Shown here in pieces: positions 50,214 through 58,468 of a stretch of 64,000 nt of DNA (positions are counted from its first letter, which is position 1; every line of letters starts with the position of its first letter). The stretch comes from Amycolatopsis acidicola (GTDB lineage: Bacteria; Actinomycetota; Actinomycetes; Mycobacteriales; Pseudonocardiaceae). The notes under the pieces were generated by a model. That model was not told where the DNA came from and did no database searches. It saw only the letters and a program-made list of their open reading frames with translations. Made by a program: the position numbers and the translations under genes. The DNA lies in NCBI RefSeq assembly GCF_007713735.2, contig NZ_VMNW02000029.1, positions 1 to 64,000 of the forward strand. Reading direction: 5' to 3'.

Positions 50214-51310
50214 AGGTCGCTGCCCTCCCACTCGTCGAGCGTTGTCGTCGCTGGCCCGGCTTCGTCGTCGTCCGAGGCGGCGGTAGTGATCACCTCGTCT
50301 GCGCCGGCGAGACCTGCCGAGGGCGGGATCAGACTGTCGGGATTGCAGGCTGTGGCGAGCACGGCGGTCGCCTGCCCGGCGTCCAGCGGCGTGATCGTGA
50401 TTCCGGCAGGTGCCAAGAGTTCGACCGCTTCTCCCAGGCGACGTACGAGCCGGGTTTCCGCCGAGCGGACCGCGGCCTCGGTGACGTCACTGTTTCGGAA
50501 GCGGCGTCGGCGGGCCCGCACCAAGGCGAGCGGAGATGCGCCGCCGAGCCCATCGGTCGACGCGGCGGCACGGACCGGCTCCCGCAGCACCAACAACACC
50601 TGGCGGCGCAACAGTTCCGTGGATCGACGCAGCTGCTCGAGGTAGGTCGCGTGCTCGGCCGCAGCAGCCTCGAGCATCGAGTGCGGGAGCCCGGCGGCAG
50701 CTTCGCGCAGATCGCTGATCTGCTGGCTGAGGTCCAGTCGTTCGGCGCGAATGAGCAGCTGCACCGGCGCGGAGATCGAATGCAGGTAGCGCCCGAAGCT
50801 GGTCACCAACGCTTCCTGCTCGCCCGGCGTGCGCAGCGCGAAGTTCACCGTGCTGGCCACAGCGACGATCGCGACACCGTCGCCTCCGAGGTCCACGACA
50901 CCGGCCTCGGTGACTCCTTCCGCAGGCAACCGCAGCGCCGCCGGAGAAACCTCCGACTCACCCGGAACGCCGGTGATGGCGCGGCTTGTCAGCCATTCCG
51001 GCGCAGCTCGCACTCCCTCTGGCGCGGCCACTCGGTGGCGGGGTTGCAGTCGCAGGCGGAGGGCTGCGAGCAGGAGTCGGTCGAGGCTCACGCCGTCGCG
51101 CTGGCCCAGTGCAAGCACAGCTGCTGTGCCGCCGACCGGGACCGCGCCGATCAGGAAGACCGGGATCGGAACCACCGTGCGGGTCAAGGCCCAGACTCCA
51201 TAAAGGACGAGCCCGGTGACGCCGAGGATCGCGAGTTGCCGAGCGGTGAGGTTGGCCAGCACACGGTCTTCGCGATCGACGTCAGACGGGATGCGCACGG
51301 GCTCGGTCAT
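50210..51310 (-). CDS. PrgI family (VirB3-like) membrane protein with long C-terminal part
   Basis: 366 residues. The N-terminus (RIPSDVDREDRVLANLTARQ, LAILGVTGLVLYGVWAL, PIPVFLIGAVPVGGTAAVLA) is the two-span PrgI/VirB3 module of Gram-positive transfer systems. The rest is a large cytoplasmic part (SPAALRLPAEGVTEAGVVDL, LLIRAERLDLSQQISDLREA, TPLDAGQATAVLATACNPDS), often called SCO6880-like in actinomycetes, which probably packs against VirB4. It overlaps both neighbours by four bases. Confidence 0.8.
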   Translation of the reverse strand: MTEPVRIPSDVDREDRVLANLTARQLAILGVTGLVLYGVWALTRTVVPIPVFLIGAVPVGGTAAVLALGQRDGVSLDRLLLAALRLRLQPRHRVAAPEGVRAAPEWLTSRAITGVPGESEVSPAALRLPAEGVTEAGVVDLGGDGVAIVAVASTVNFALRTPGEQEALVTSFGRYLHSISAPVQLLIRAERLDLSQQISDLREAAAGLPHSMLEAAAAEHATYLEQLRRSTELLRRQVLLVLREPVRAAASTDGLGGASPLALVRARRRRFRNSDVTEAAVRSAETRLVRRLGEAVELLAPAGITITPLDAGQATAVLATACNPDSLIPPSAGLAGADEVITTAASDDDEAGPATTTLDEWEGSDL

Positions 51311-52152
51311 CGCTTCTCACCTCCGCGGGGCAAGGACTTCGGCACGGCGGGCGGGGCTGGTTTCGGCGCTCGGAACGCGACTGGCGGCACCGACGGCGTG
51401 CGAGGCCGGGCGTCGCCGATGCGCGGTTCCGGCTGCGCCGTGCGAAACGCGGGCGTCGCGGCTGGTCTCGTCCCAGGTTTGATCGGCCGTGAGGCGTGAG
51501 GAGACTCAGGCGTTGGCGCCTGGAACCGCAGGCGGGGCGGGACCGGCGCCATGCGGATCGGCCTTGCCGGAGACGCGGCGCGACCGACACGCTTCGGCCC
51601 GCCAGGTGCTTGGAATCGAGGTGCCACAGCGGCTTGCCTGCGCCGCCCGGTCGGCGGCCGGCCCGGCTTCGCGAGGGTGGGCGCGGAGCTGAATTCGGGC
51701 ACGGCAGATCCTTCTTGCGCGGCCGGGGTGATGGCCGGGTCGTGGGTGGTCTCCTGCGGACTGGGTTGCAGGAACATCGGTCGCTGCGACGGCGTACGCG
51801 GGTGCCGGGCAGCGCGGACACGGTCAGCGTCGTAGGCCGCCTGCAACCGCTTGTTGACCGCCTCCGGCGTCGGTGCGATCCGCGGCTGCGCGGGCCACGG
51901 CGGATCGGCCGCAGCAGTGCTCCCCCGGCTGCCAGCACCCCGGCTTCCGCCGGCGGCCACCCCGGCTCTGCCGAGCCCACCGGACTTCCCGGCGACCATG
52001 CCAAACGTTTTCGCGGCGACGAACGCCTTCGCCAACCCGACCAGAAAGGACCGGCCGTGGCCGATCTTGGTCGCGGACAGGAACCAGAACGGGATCTTGA
52101 ACAGGATGTAGAACAACGCGATCGCGGTGATCAAGGTCGCGAGGCCGCTCAC
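51307..52152 (-). CDS. transfer-module membrane protein with Pro/Arg-rich cytoplasmic tail
   Basis: 281 residues from GTG 52152 (overlapping the VirB6-like stop). The N-terminus has one span (GLATLITAIALFYILFKIPF) and the mobile-element-like KIGHGRSFLVGLAKAFVAAK. The rest is low-complexity (Pro, Arg, Ala rich) and probably disordered (RPIKPGTRPAATPAFRTA). It probably links the VirB6-like channel to VirB4 and PrgI. The family is not recognised with confidence; its operon place supports a structural role. Confidence 0.65.
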   Translation of the reverse strand: MSGLATLITAIALFYILFKIPFWFLSATKIGHGRSFLVGLAKAFVAAKTFGMVAGKSGGLGRAGVAAGGSRGAGSRGSTAAADPPWPAQPRIAPTPEAVNKRLQAAYDADRVRAARHPRTPSQRPMFLQPSPQETTHDPAITPAAQEGSAVPEFSSAPTLAKPGRPPTGRRRQAAVAPRFQAPGGPKRVGRAASPARPIRMAPVPPRLRFQAPTPESPHASRPIKPGTRPAATPAFRTAQPEPRIGDARPRTPSVPPVAFRAPKPAPPAVPKSLPRGGEKR

Positions 52153-53411
52153 GAGCCACCTCCGAACAAGTGGATCCCGCCGGACAGGAACACGCGGGCG
52201 AACAAGATCAGCACCACGGATTGGGCGACCTGGATCGCCAGCGTCGCCCCAAGCGCTTTCCACCACCAGCGCGCGATGCCGTCGGTGTGCGGCAGGCAGT
52301 GACACATGAGGAACAGCGGCCCGGTGATGATCAGGAGCAGGGTGACGACGACCCGAACCACGTACACGATCAGCAACCCGATCCCGGCGATCACGAGCAC
52401 GAGCGCCAACAGGACCATGAAGAAGCTGCCCGAAACCGCGCCTTGCACGGCGCCCTGGAGCGTGGACCCGAGTGAAGGTGGTTCAACCCCGTCACCGAGG
52501 ACCGCGGCCGACAGGGCGTTCGCGAGCCGGATGAACTTCTCGGCGAAGAACAGCGAGAGCGCCGAAGCCAGGAACCCGATAGGGATCCGCGGGCCGATCT
52601 CCTTGATCGAGTACCGGTTCTGCACCGTCTCGTGCGCCATCACGATGATCCCCGCGACGAGGATCAGCATCCCGTACGCGGCGAGCACGATCTCCCACGA
52701 GGTGTTCCACAGCTCGCCGATCCCGGGGAGCTGATCGAGCGTCGGCGTCGACAGCGCCGTGTGGCCGAGCAGCTCCAAGATCGGTGACAACGCGGCGTTG
52801 ACCAAGTCCTTGAACACCGAGTTGATCGCCTTGGCGACGCAGCCGGTGATGTTGGTGATCCCGCAATCCGGTCCGCCGTCATCCGAGCTGGTTCCCCCGG
52901 GCTGCGGGCTTGTGCTCGGTGATCCGGTGGGCTGTGGGATGCAGTCCTCGCCGACGCACGGCGATGCGCTCGCACTCGGGACCGTTGTCGGGCTCGAGGG
53001 TGCGCAGGCGAGTTCGCCGGGGAAACAACTCGTCGGTGACGGCAACTCGGTGATCGGCGGCAGGGGCGTCGCCGGCATCGACGGGCGTGACGAACCAGTG
53101 GGGAAATGGCAATCCGGGTCCGGCGAATCCGGTGCACACGAGTCCTCCGCCGGGATCGTCGGCAGCGGCACCGAAGGCGGCTGCTGAGGCACGGGCTGCG
53201 ACAGCGCAACCTGTTCGGCGCCAGCCTGGCCCGGCGTGCCGGGCGAAGCCCAGGCACCGACCGCGATCAACGCACCGAGCACCACGGTCAGTCCGAACGC
53301 GAGCAACCACAGCAGCCGCCGCCGGGAGCCGCGGCCCGTCCGTTCCGGCGTCGGAGCGACGAGCTCCCGGCGATCGGATTCCGGCGCGCGCGGCCGCTTG
53401 GTTTCCACCAT
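52149..53411 (-). CDS. VirB6/TrbL-like conjugative membrane protein
   Basis: 420 residues from ATG 53411. An N-terminal span (LLWLLAFGLTVVLGALIAVG), a Pro/Ser-rich extracellular region with several cysteines, then a block of five or more spans (LVAGIIVMAHETVQN, IPIGFLASALSLFFAEKF, SGSFFMVLLALVLVIAGIGL, VVTLLLIITGPLFLMCHCLP, AIQVAQSVVLILFARVFLS) is the TrbL/VirB6 architecture of Gram-positive systems, where LFLMCHCLP lies near the channel centre. AGGGGGG sits about ten bases upstream of the start, just inside the IS110 border, so the insertion left its ribosome site intact. Confidence 0.8.
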   Translation of the reverse strand: MVETKRPRAPESDRRELVAPTPERTGRGSRRRLLWLLAFGLTVVLGALIAVGAWASPGTPGQAGAEQVALSQPVPQQPPSVPLPTIPAEDSCAPDSPDPDCHFPTGSSRPSMPATPLPPITELPSPTSCFPGELACAPSSPTTVPSASASPCVGEDCIPQPTGSPSTSPQPGGTSSDDGGPDCGITNITGCVAKAINSVFKDLVNAALSPILELLGHTALSTPTLDQLPGIGELWNTSWEIVLAAYGMLILVAGIIVMAHETVQNRYSIKEIGPRIPIGFLASALSLFFAEKFIRLANALSAAVLGDGVEPPSLGSTLQGAVQGAVSGSFFMVLLALVLVIAGIGLLIVYVVRVVVTLLLIITGPLFLMCHCLPHTDGIARWWWKALGATLAIQVAQSVVLILFARVFLSGGIHLFGGGS

Positions 53412-53454
53412 GAGCTCAGGCCCCCCTACTGTGGATCTTGCCCGAGACCAGGGG

Positions 53455-53643
53455 TTTCGGGTGGCCAAGGAGGCTGGGTATGGCTGTCAGGCCCCCGCCG
53501 CGGTTTATGGCCCTTGTGGGTTTGCCGCTCGGCCTCCAAGGACGCTCCGACCACTGATCAGGACGTGCGCGCAGATCGCTATGTAGGGGTGTGTCGGTGG
53601 AGTTGTCCGCGGCACACCGGTACGGCGATCGAGGAGGCAGTGG
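53455..53643 (+). ncRNA. candidate bridge RNA region of the IS110 element
   Basis: IS110 transposases of this group use a structured RNA made from the non-coding end beside the transposase gene; it pairs with target and donor DNA through two loops. Here that end is about 190 bases, GC-rich and able to fold: GGTGTG at 53588-53593 pairs with CACACC at 53613-53618, with CGG/CCG inside. The exact RNA ends and loops cannot be given without folding and comparison of relatives. Confidence 0.4.
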
Positions 53644-54837
53644 TTGAGCAAGGCGTGGATCGGCATCGACGGGGGCAAGACCCACCACTGGGCGGTGGCC
53701 GTCGATGAGACGGGCAGCACTGTGTTGTCCCGCAAGGTGCCCAACGACCAGGCCACCATCGAGCAGTTGATCGCCGACACGACCAGGCTGGCTGAAGAGT
53801 TGACGTGGGCTATCGATCTGACCGACAGCTCGACGGCGATCGCGCTGGCCCTCTTGCACCGCGCCGGTGCTCGCGTGGTGTATGTACCCGGGCGCATGGT
53901 CAACCGCGCCGCGGACAGCTACCGCGGCGAGGCCAAAACGGATGCGCGGGACGCGCTTGTCATCGCCGACCAGGCACGCATGCGCCGGGACTGCACCACG
54001 CTCGTGCCACCAGCCGAGCTGGTCGCCGAGCTCGCGACCCTGGTGACGCACCGGGGCGACGCTGTGGGTGATCGTGCCCGGCTGATCACCAGGCTGCGCG
54101 TGCATCTGACCGGCATCTTCCCGGGCCTGGACCGTGCCCTGGACTTGCGCAAGCGCACCTCGCTCGTGTTGCTCGCGCGGTGGCAAACTGCCAGCGACGT
54201 GCGCGCCGCCGGCGTCAAGGTGATCTCGGCCCACCTCATCGGGCACGGCGCCCGCGCCGCAGATGCGATCGCCGACCGCGTCATGGCTGCGGCCAAAGCC
54301 CAGACCATCGCCGTCCGCGGCCAGGCCACCACCGCGCGGATCGTGGCCGAGATCGCCCGGCAGATCCTTGCCCTGGACAAATGGATCAAACAGGTCGACC
54401 ACGAACTTGCCGAGAAGGTGGCCGCACATCCGGCCGGCACCGTGATCACAAGCATGCCCGGCATGGGCGTCACGCTGACCGCCGAATTCCTGGTCGCCAC
54501 CGGCGACCTGGCCAACTTCAGCGGTCCGAACCACCTGGCCGCCTACGCCGGACTCGCTCCCATTCCACGCGACTCCGGACGGATCAGCGGCAACCTGCAC
54601 CGACCAATCCGCTACAACCGGATGTTGCGGCGGGTCTTCTACATCTCGGCGATGGTCGCAGCCAACGTGCCTGGCCCCTCGCGCGAGTATTACCTGCGCA
54701 AACGCGCCGAAGGCAAACGAGCCGTCCAGGCGCAAATCGCACTGGCACGGCGCCGGGTCAACGTGCTCTGGGCGATGGTCCGCGACCAGCAGCCTTACAA
54801 CCCGACCAGTCGAACAAACATCCCTGACGCTGCTTGA
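53644..54837 (+). CDS. IS110-family transposase (DEDD recombinase)
   Basis: 397 residues. The N-terminal DEDD domain opens with WIGIDGGKTHHWAVAVDETG and has the acidic residues of LTWAIDLTDSSTAIALALLH and SYRGEAKTDARDALVIADQA. The C-terminal Transposase_20 part is SMPGMGVTLTAEFLVATGDL, then HLAAYAGLAPIPRDSGRISG with the serine region, and RMLRRVFYISAM. TTG 53644 start with GAGGAGG upstream. It appears intact, so the element could be active. Inserted opposite to the transfer genes. Confidence 0.92.
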   Translation: MSKAWIGIDGGKTHHWAVAVDETGSTVLSRKVPNDQATIEQLIADTTRLAEELTWAIDLTDSSTAIALALLHRAGARVVYVPGRMVNRAADSYRGEAKTDARDALVIADQARMRRDCTTLVPPAELVAELATLVTHRGDAVGDRARLITRLRVHLTGIFPGLDRALDLRKRTSLVLLARWQTASDVRAAGVKVISAHLIGHGARAADAIADRVMAAAKAQTIAVRGQATTARIVAEIARQILALDKWIKQVDHELAEKVAAHPAGTVITSMPGMGVTLTAEFLVATGDLANFSGPNHLAAYAGLAPIPRDSGRISGNLHRPIRYNRMLRRVFYISAMVAANVPGPSREYYLRKRAEGKRAVQAQIALARRRVNVLWAMVRDQQPYNPTSRTNIPDAA

Positions 54838-54845
54838 CAGAGACA

Positions 54846-55247
54846 TCAGGAACCGACAATCCCGCGCAGGATCTCCACCACGAGTGGCGCCAGCGCGGCG
54901 AGCGCGTAACCCCACCCGGCAGACTTGAACGCCTGCTTGGCTTTCTCCACTTCGCCTGGGTCGCCGCCGGCCATCAGGTACCGGACGCCGCCGACGGTCA
55001 GGAACACGGTGGCGAGTCCGGCCAGAATGCCGACGAGCCAGTTGCGGACGTTGTCGAAGACCTGGTCGATGCTGGCGGCGAGCGCGAGAACCTGCGTCGA
55101 GCCCTGTGCCGAACCCGCGGTGGCAACGGTCAGCAAGACAGCGCCGAGCGCCGTCGCGGCGACGAGACGGAATACTGTCCGGCGCAGCGGTGACGGTCGC
55201 GGCGGCACGGCGATGCGCCGGTTCTGTCGCTGGGGTGTCAGGCGCAT
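54846..55247 (-). CDS. VirB2/TrbC-like transfer pilin
   Basis: 133 residues from ATG 55247 (GGAGGTG upstream). A signal-like hydrophobic segment (VFRLVAATALGAVLLTVATA) is followed by two spans (NWLVGILAGLATVFLTVGGV, GWGYALAALAPLVVEILRGI) separated by the short loop RYLMAGGDPGEVEKAKQAFK. This is the shape of VirB2/TrbC-type pilins and Gram-positive relatives. The next gene of the operon is cut off from it by the IS110 element, which may make downstream expression depend on another promoter. Confidence 0.78.
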   Translation of the reverse strand: MRLTPQRQNRRIAVPPRPSPLRRTVFRLVAATALGAVLLTVATAGSAQGSTQVLALAASIDQVFDNVRNWLVGILAGLATVFLTVGGVRYLMAGGDPGEVEKAKQAFKSAGWGYALAALAPLVVEILRGIVGS

Positions 55248-56245
55248 CGGGGCACCTCCGAAGTCGGCTCGTGCTCGGCGGGTGAGGTCTCCCCGCACCC
55301 CAAGAGGCCGGATTTCGGGTCTTTTTTGGACACCAAGCGTGACGATTTCCTCGGGTTCGCCGGTCGTCCGTTGCGACGGCGGCCGCTTACCGCGCGTGAC
55401 GTGTCGGCGTTCTCGTCGATGGCCGCGGCTTCTTCGCCAGCGGAGATCGACGACAGCGCGGCCTCGGCGACGGGGTCCTCGGGGTCGGCCGTCCCGACGC
55501 GGTCGGCCAACCACGAAGCGAGTCGGTGTTCTGCCCGCCGGCGGACTTTGTAGGTCGCCCAGTACTCGCTCTGGTGCTTCGCGCCCCAGTCGGTCAGCGG
55601 CACATCACCGAGCCTCGTCGCCGAGATCAGATCTGCCTCGGTCGGTGTCAGGACTCCCTCGGCGACGGCACGCGCGAGCACCAAGTCGGGGTGTCCGTAC
55701 GGCGGACGGGGAGCAGTGGAGTGGAACTCGGAATCCACCGGCGGCGGCGCATCCAGAGACTCCTCTAACGCCGCTTGCCCGGCACGCCGCGCGGCGAAAT
55801 GCAGCCGGACGACGATGCCCGGATCGGCCAAGTCCACTGTGGCCAAGGCCTGAACGAACCCCGCGAGTACAGCCGCGTGGGCGTCGGCGCGATCACCCCG
55901 ATAGCGAGCTCCCAACCATCGCGCGCTGGCGGCCAGCGAGGGCAGCGCCATGCCCACGCAAGCCACCGTCCAAGCGCCTCCGCGGGCACGTGACTGGAGC
56001 ACCAAATGCGCCCACACGTCATCGCGGGTGCGCCGCGGGCATTGCTTGCTCATCAGCCGGTCGCGGAGCTCGTCGAGCGGCACCGGCCGACGCGGCAATC
56101 CCTCGAATCGGGTGCCGTCCACGGCCATCGGATTCGGCCCGGTCACCAACCAGCCAAAGGCATCCCGCGCTGTATCCAGGGGGAGCCATTCATGCGCCTC
56201 GCGGCTGCGTCGAACAGCCGCGGAGTCGTTCTCTTCGTTGCCCAT
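55238..56245 (-). CDS. sigma-factor-like hypothetical protein at the head of the transfer operon
   Basis: 335 residues from ATG 56245 (AGGAG seven bases upstream). The middle is helical (HLVLQSRARGGAWTVACVGM, LAGFVQALATVDLADPGIVV). Then LVLARAVAEGVLTPTEADLI, followed by TDWGAKHQSEYWATYKVRRR and AEHRLASWL, resembles the region 4 helix-turn-helix of sigma factors. The polar tail is long and basic. As the first gene before the pilin, it could regulate the transfer operon. The assignment is by pattern only. Confidence 0.55.
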   Translation of the reverse strand: MGNEENDSAAVRRSREAHEWLPLDTARDAFGWLVTGPNPMAVDGTRFEGLPRRPVPLDELRDRLMSKQCPRRTRDDVWAHLVLQSRARGGAWTVACVGMALPSLAASARWLGARYRGDRADAHAAVLAGFVQALATVDLADPGIVVRLHFAARRAGQAALEESLDAPPPVDSEFHSTAPRPPYGHPDLVLARAVAEGVLTPTEADLISATRLGDVPLTDWGAKHQSEYWATYKVRRRAEHRLASWLADRVGTADPEDPVAEAALSSISAGEEAAAIDENADTSRAVSGRRRNGRPANPRKSSRLVSKKDPKSGLLGCGETSPAEHEPTSEVPRCA

Positions 56246-56334
56246 TTCGTCGCTCCTGGTCGGATCGCTGACATCGACCAGGCCAGGACACCAGTGCCAC
56301 AAAAAGAAAAGGACAACAAAATAACAATGATGAT

Positions 56335-56427
56335 CTTCTTAGTAGCAGGTGAAGCGCTCTTAAGCCCGAAGGGACGGACGGGATCTAGCGGCGCTCAACC
56401 TGGCGCCTTTAAGCACTTCTTAGTAGC
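56335..56427. repeat. 12-base direct repeat in divergent AT-rich region
   Basis: CTTCTTAGTAGC occurs at 56335-56346 and again at 56416-56427, 81 bases apart, in the 353-base gap 56246-56598 between the leftward transfer operon and the rightward methyltransferase arm. The region is unusually AT-rich for this genome. It may hold both promoters and binding sites for an element regulator, or a transfer origin. No gene is seen in it. Confidence 0.5.
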
Positions 56428-56598
56428 CCACTCCGGGAGCCGGAAAATAAAAATCGCCGCACAACCGGGAACCCCATAGAGCGGTCATCGAGCCAGTCGG
56501 GAAATCGAATTTCTTGGTGTCCAAAATCAGCCGAGAATCCGGCCTCTTGGAGTGAATCTGGCAGACCACGCCGATCACACCGCGAGGGAAGGCCACCG

Positions 56599-57519
56599 AT
56601 GACGTCGACACCGCACAGCGAGCCCGGGCGAGGTCCGCACCGCACGGTGCATCGCCGGACAACGATCCCGATGCGCGTCGGCCGGCGCCGGCATCGCGGC
56701 TCCTCCCGAACAGCTGCAGCGAGTGGTCTCCGCGTAGCGCGGCCGACGACTCTTTGGCCCTTCGCCGACGCAGACGCATTGCCCGGCACAGCACGCCTCG
56801 CAGGCTGGCTCGGGCGCACGATCGTCACCCTCGTCAGGACCTACACCAGCCCTGGCGACCGCGTTCTTCTACTCATCCCGCCAACACCCGAGCACGCACC
56901 GCCGGGCACCCACAGCACTGACCCGTACGCCGGACTTTCCGAAGCGGTCTGGACCGTGACCCGGCTCGGCCGCAGCGTCGACACCGCGACCGAAACCTCC
57001 TCACCGGACCACGCGTGCGACCACACCGACCCACCCGCGGACATCGACGCCGAGTCGGGGTCCGGACACCGACCGAGTCGGCTCGGCCTGCGCGCAGTCG
57101 CTGACCCCGACGCAGACTCGGCACATCCCCCGCGACCGACCGACAGCAATGCGCGCGACCGCTTCGATCTGATCATCACTGCGCTCCACCCGCACGCGAC
57201 CGACTGGTTCAGCCACACCGACTGGGCCGCCATGCTCACCCCACATGGCCTCTCTGCGGTAGTCACGTACAGCGATCACTACCGAGAGCGCCTGCTCGAT
57301 CCACACTCGGTCTTGACGAAAACTCTGAGTAATCAGGGCCTACGACGTCTCGACCACATCGCTGTGCTGGCTGCAGGTCTTCCAGACCGGTTGGGCGGCT
57401 CGGCGGCGCCGCGCCCCTACGACTTGGATCCGTTGCACGTTCGCTCTGTGCACCACGACCTCGTTCTGTTCGGACGGCTGCCCGCACCGAACGACCGGAA
57501 GGGAACCGCAGATGTCTAG
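56599..57519 (+). CDS. degenerate methyltransferase-like protein
   Basis: 306 residues. After a basic, disordered-looking start, WPFADADALPGTARLAGWLG and VRTYTSPGDRVLLLIPPTPE look like the SVWPT...TEPGDLVLDP start of TRM11-like DNA methyltransferases, but the S-adenosylmethionine loop is not complete. The later RDRFDLIITALHPHATDWFS takes the place of the catalytic (D/N/S)PP(Y/W/F) segment, which is missing. It is probably a non-catalytic partner or a decayed enzyme. The frame is intact and overlaps the next gene, another methyltransferase-like protein. Confidence 0.55.
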   Translation: MTSTPHSEPGRGPHRTVHRRTTIPMRVGRRRHRGSSRTAAASGLRVARPTTLWPFADADALPGTARLAGWLGRTIVTLVRTYTSPGDRVLLLIPPTPEHAPPGTHSTDPYAGLSEAVWTVTRLGRSVDTATETSSPDHACDHTDPPADIDAESGSGHRPSRLGLRAVADPDADSAHPPRPTDSNARDRFDLIITALHPHATDWFSHTDWAAMLTPHGLSAVVTYSDHYRERLLDPHSVLTKTLSNQGLRRLDHIAVLAAGLPDRLGGSAAPRPYDLDPLHVRSVHHDLVLFGRLPAPNDRKGTADV

Positions 57520-58426
57520 GCGCCCCGACAACAACGCCCCGGGGCCGAAGCGCGAGCAGTCGGAGCGTCCGGTTTTGACCTCGGTGTGGCCGACCGGGAC
57601 GGCCAGCATCGAAGCCCAGCTGGACGAGGGCGGCTACCACCGGGCCACCAGCTCGGACCCCGCTCTCATGGCTCCCGCGATCGCCCATTACGCCATCACG
57701 GCATTCACCGAACCCGGCGATGTGGTGCTGGATCCAGACTGCGGAGCGGGCACCACCGTCGTCGAAGCGCTCCGTTGCGGACGACACGCGATCGGGCTCA
57801 CCGGGCAGCGCCGCTGGTGGCGCTTGGCCCGGGCCAACGTGACCGCGACCAAGGCGCGCGGTGTGTTCGTCGACGGCATGGTCCTCGTCCTCGACCGACG
57901 TCCAGGCACGGCAGTCGCAGCGGCCACTGCGGGAATGACCGGACGCGTAGGCCTCCTGCTGACCACGGCGCGTCTCGCGGACCCAAACGGTGACACGGCC
58001 GGCGGCATGCACAGGTTGCAGCAGCTCTTGTCCCAGTACCGACCGCTCGTCCGCCCCGGCGGCTACGTGGTCATCACGTCCGCGTCACCACGCCATCCGG
58101 TGCGGCACGACCTGCTCGACACGTCCGGCCATGTCATCGACGCCGCTCGGGCTGCAGGGTTCGTACCGATCGCGCGTTGCCTGGCTCTCACGGCCGCCGT
58201 GCGCCGAGACCGCATCTACTCCCACGCAACGCTCGCCGAGCGGCGGAGCACGGCCCGCGCCGCACGCGCCCTCGGCCGTCCGGTCGCGTTGCCCGCCCAC
58301 CAGACCGTGCTGGTGTTCCAAGCCGATCCCGAATCGCGCGAGCCAGCCCTGAGCCAGCCAGCGCCCGCGCAGTTCGGCCCGCGCCTTCGTGCTCGCGAAC
58401 CACAGCTGGTCCAAGCCGCCGCGTGA
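57512..58426 (+). CDS. methyltransferase-like protein with SAM motif but no catalytic PPY
   Basis: 304 residues. SVWPTGTASIEAQLDEGGYH and ALMAPAIAHYAITAFTEPGD, then VVLDPDCGAGTTVVEALRCG, give a good SAM-binding motif I of the N4/N6 amino-methyltransferase type in TRM11-like arrangement. The expected TSPPYG-like catalytic tetrad is replaced by RVGLLLTTARLADPNGD, so base methylation is doubtful. It overlaps the previous gene by eight bases and is followed at 43 bases by the recombinase-like gene. Might form a complex with the previous protein. Confidence 0.65.
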   Translation: MSRRPDNNAPGPKREQSERPVLTSVWPTGTASIEAQLDEGGYHRATSSDPALMAPAIAHYAITAFTEPGDVVLDPDCGAGTTVVEALRCGRHAIGLTGQRRWWRLARANVTATKARGVFVDGMVLVLDRRPGTAVAAATAGMTGRVGLLLTTARLADPNGDTAGGMHRLQQLLSQYRPLVRPGGYVVITSASPRHPVRHDLLDTSGHVIDAARAAGFVPIARCLALTAAVRRDRIYSHATLAERRSTARAARALGRPVALPAHQTVLVFQADPESREPALSQPAPAQFGPRLRAREPQLVQAAA

Positions 58427-58468
58427 TCGAACCGTCCACTCGCGACTCCGTTGCAAGGAGAGAATTCC

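Larger units (their letters stand above)
53437..54845 (+). mobile_element. IS110-family insertion sequence
   Basis: The element is set between the VirB6-like start and the VirB2-like stop of the transfer operon, facing the other way. It holds one transposase gene with about 200 bases of non-coding sequence before it and almost none after it, the layout of IS110 elements. The limits are estimates: CTTGCCCGAGACCAGG at 53437 on the left and CTTGACAGAGACATCAGG at 54833 on the right are similar border-like segments. Terminal inverted repeats are absent, as expected. Confidence 0.75.
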
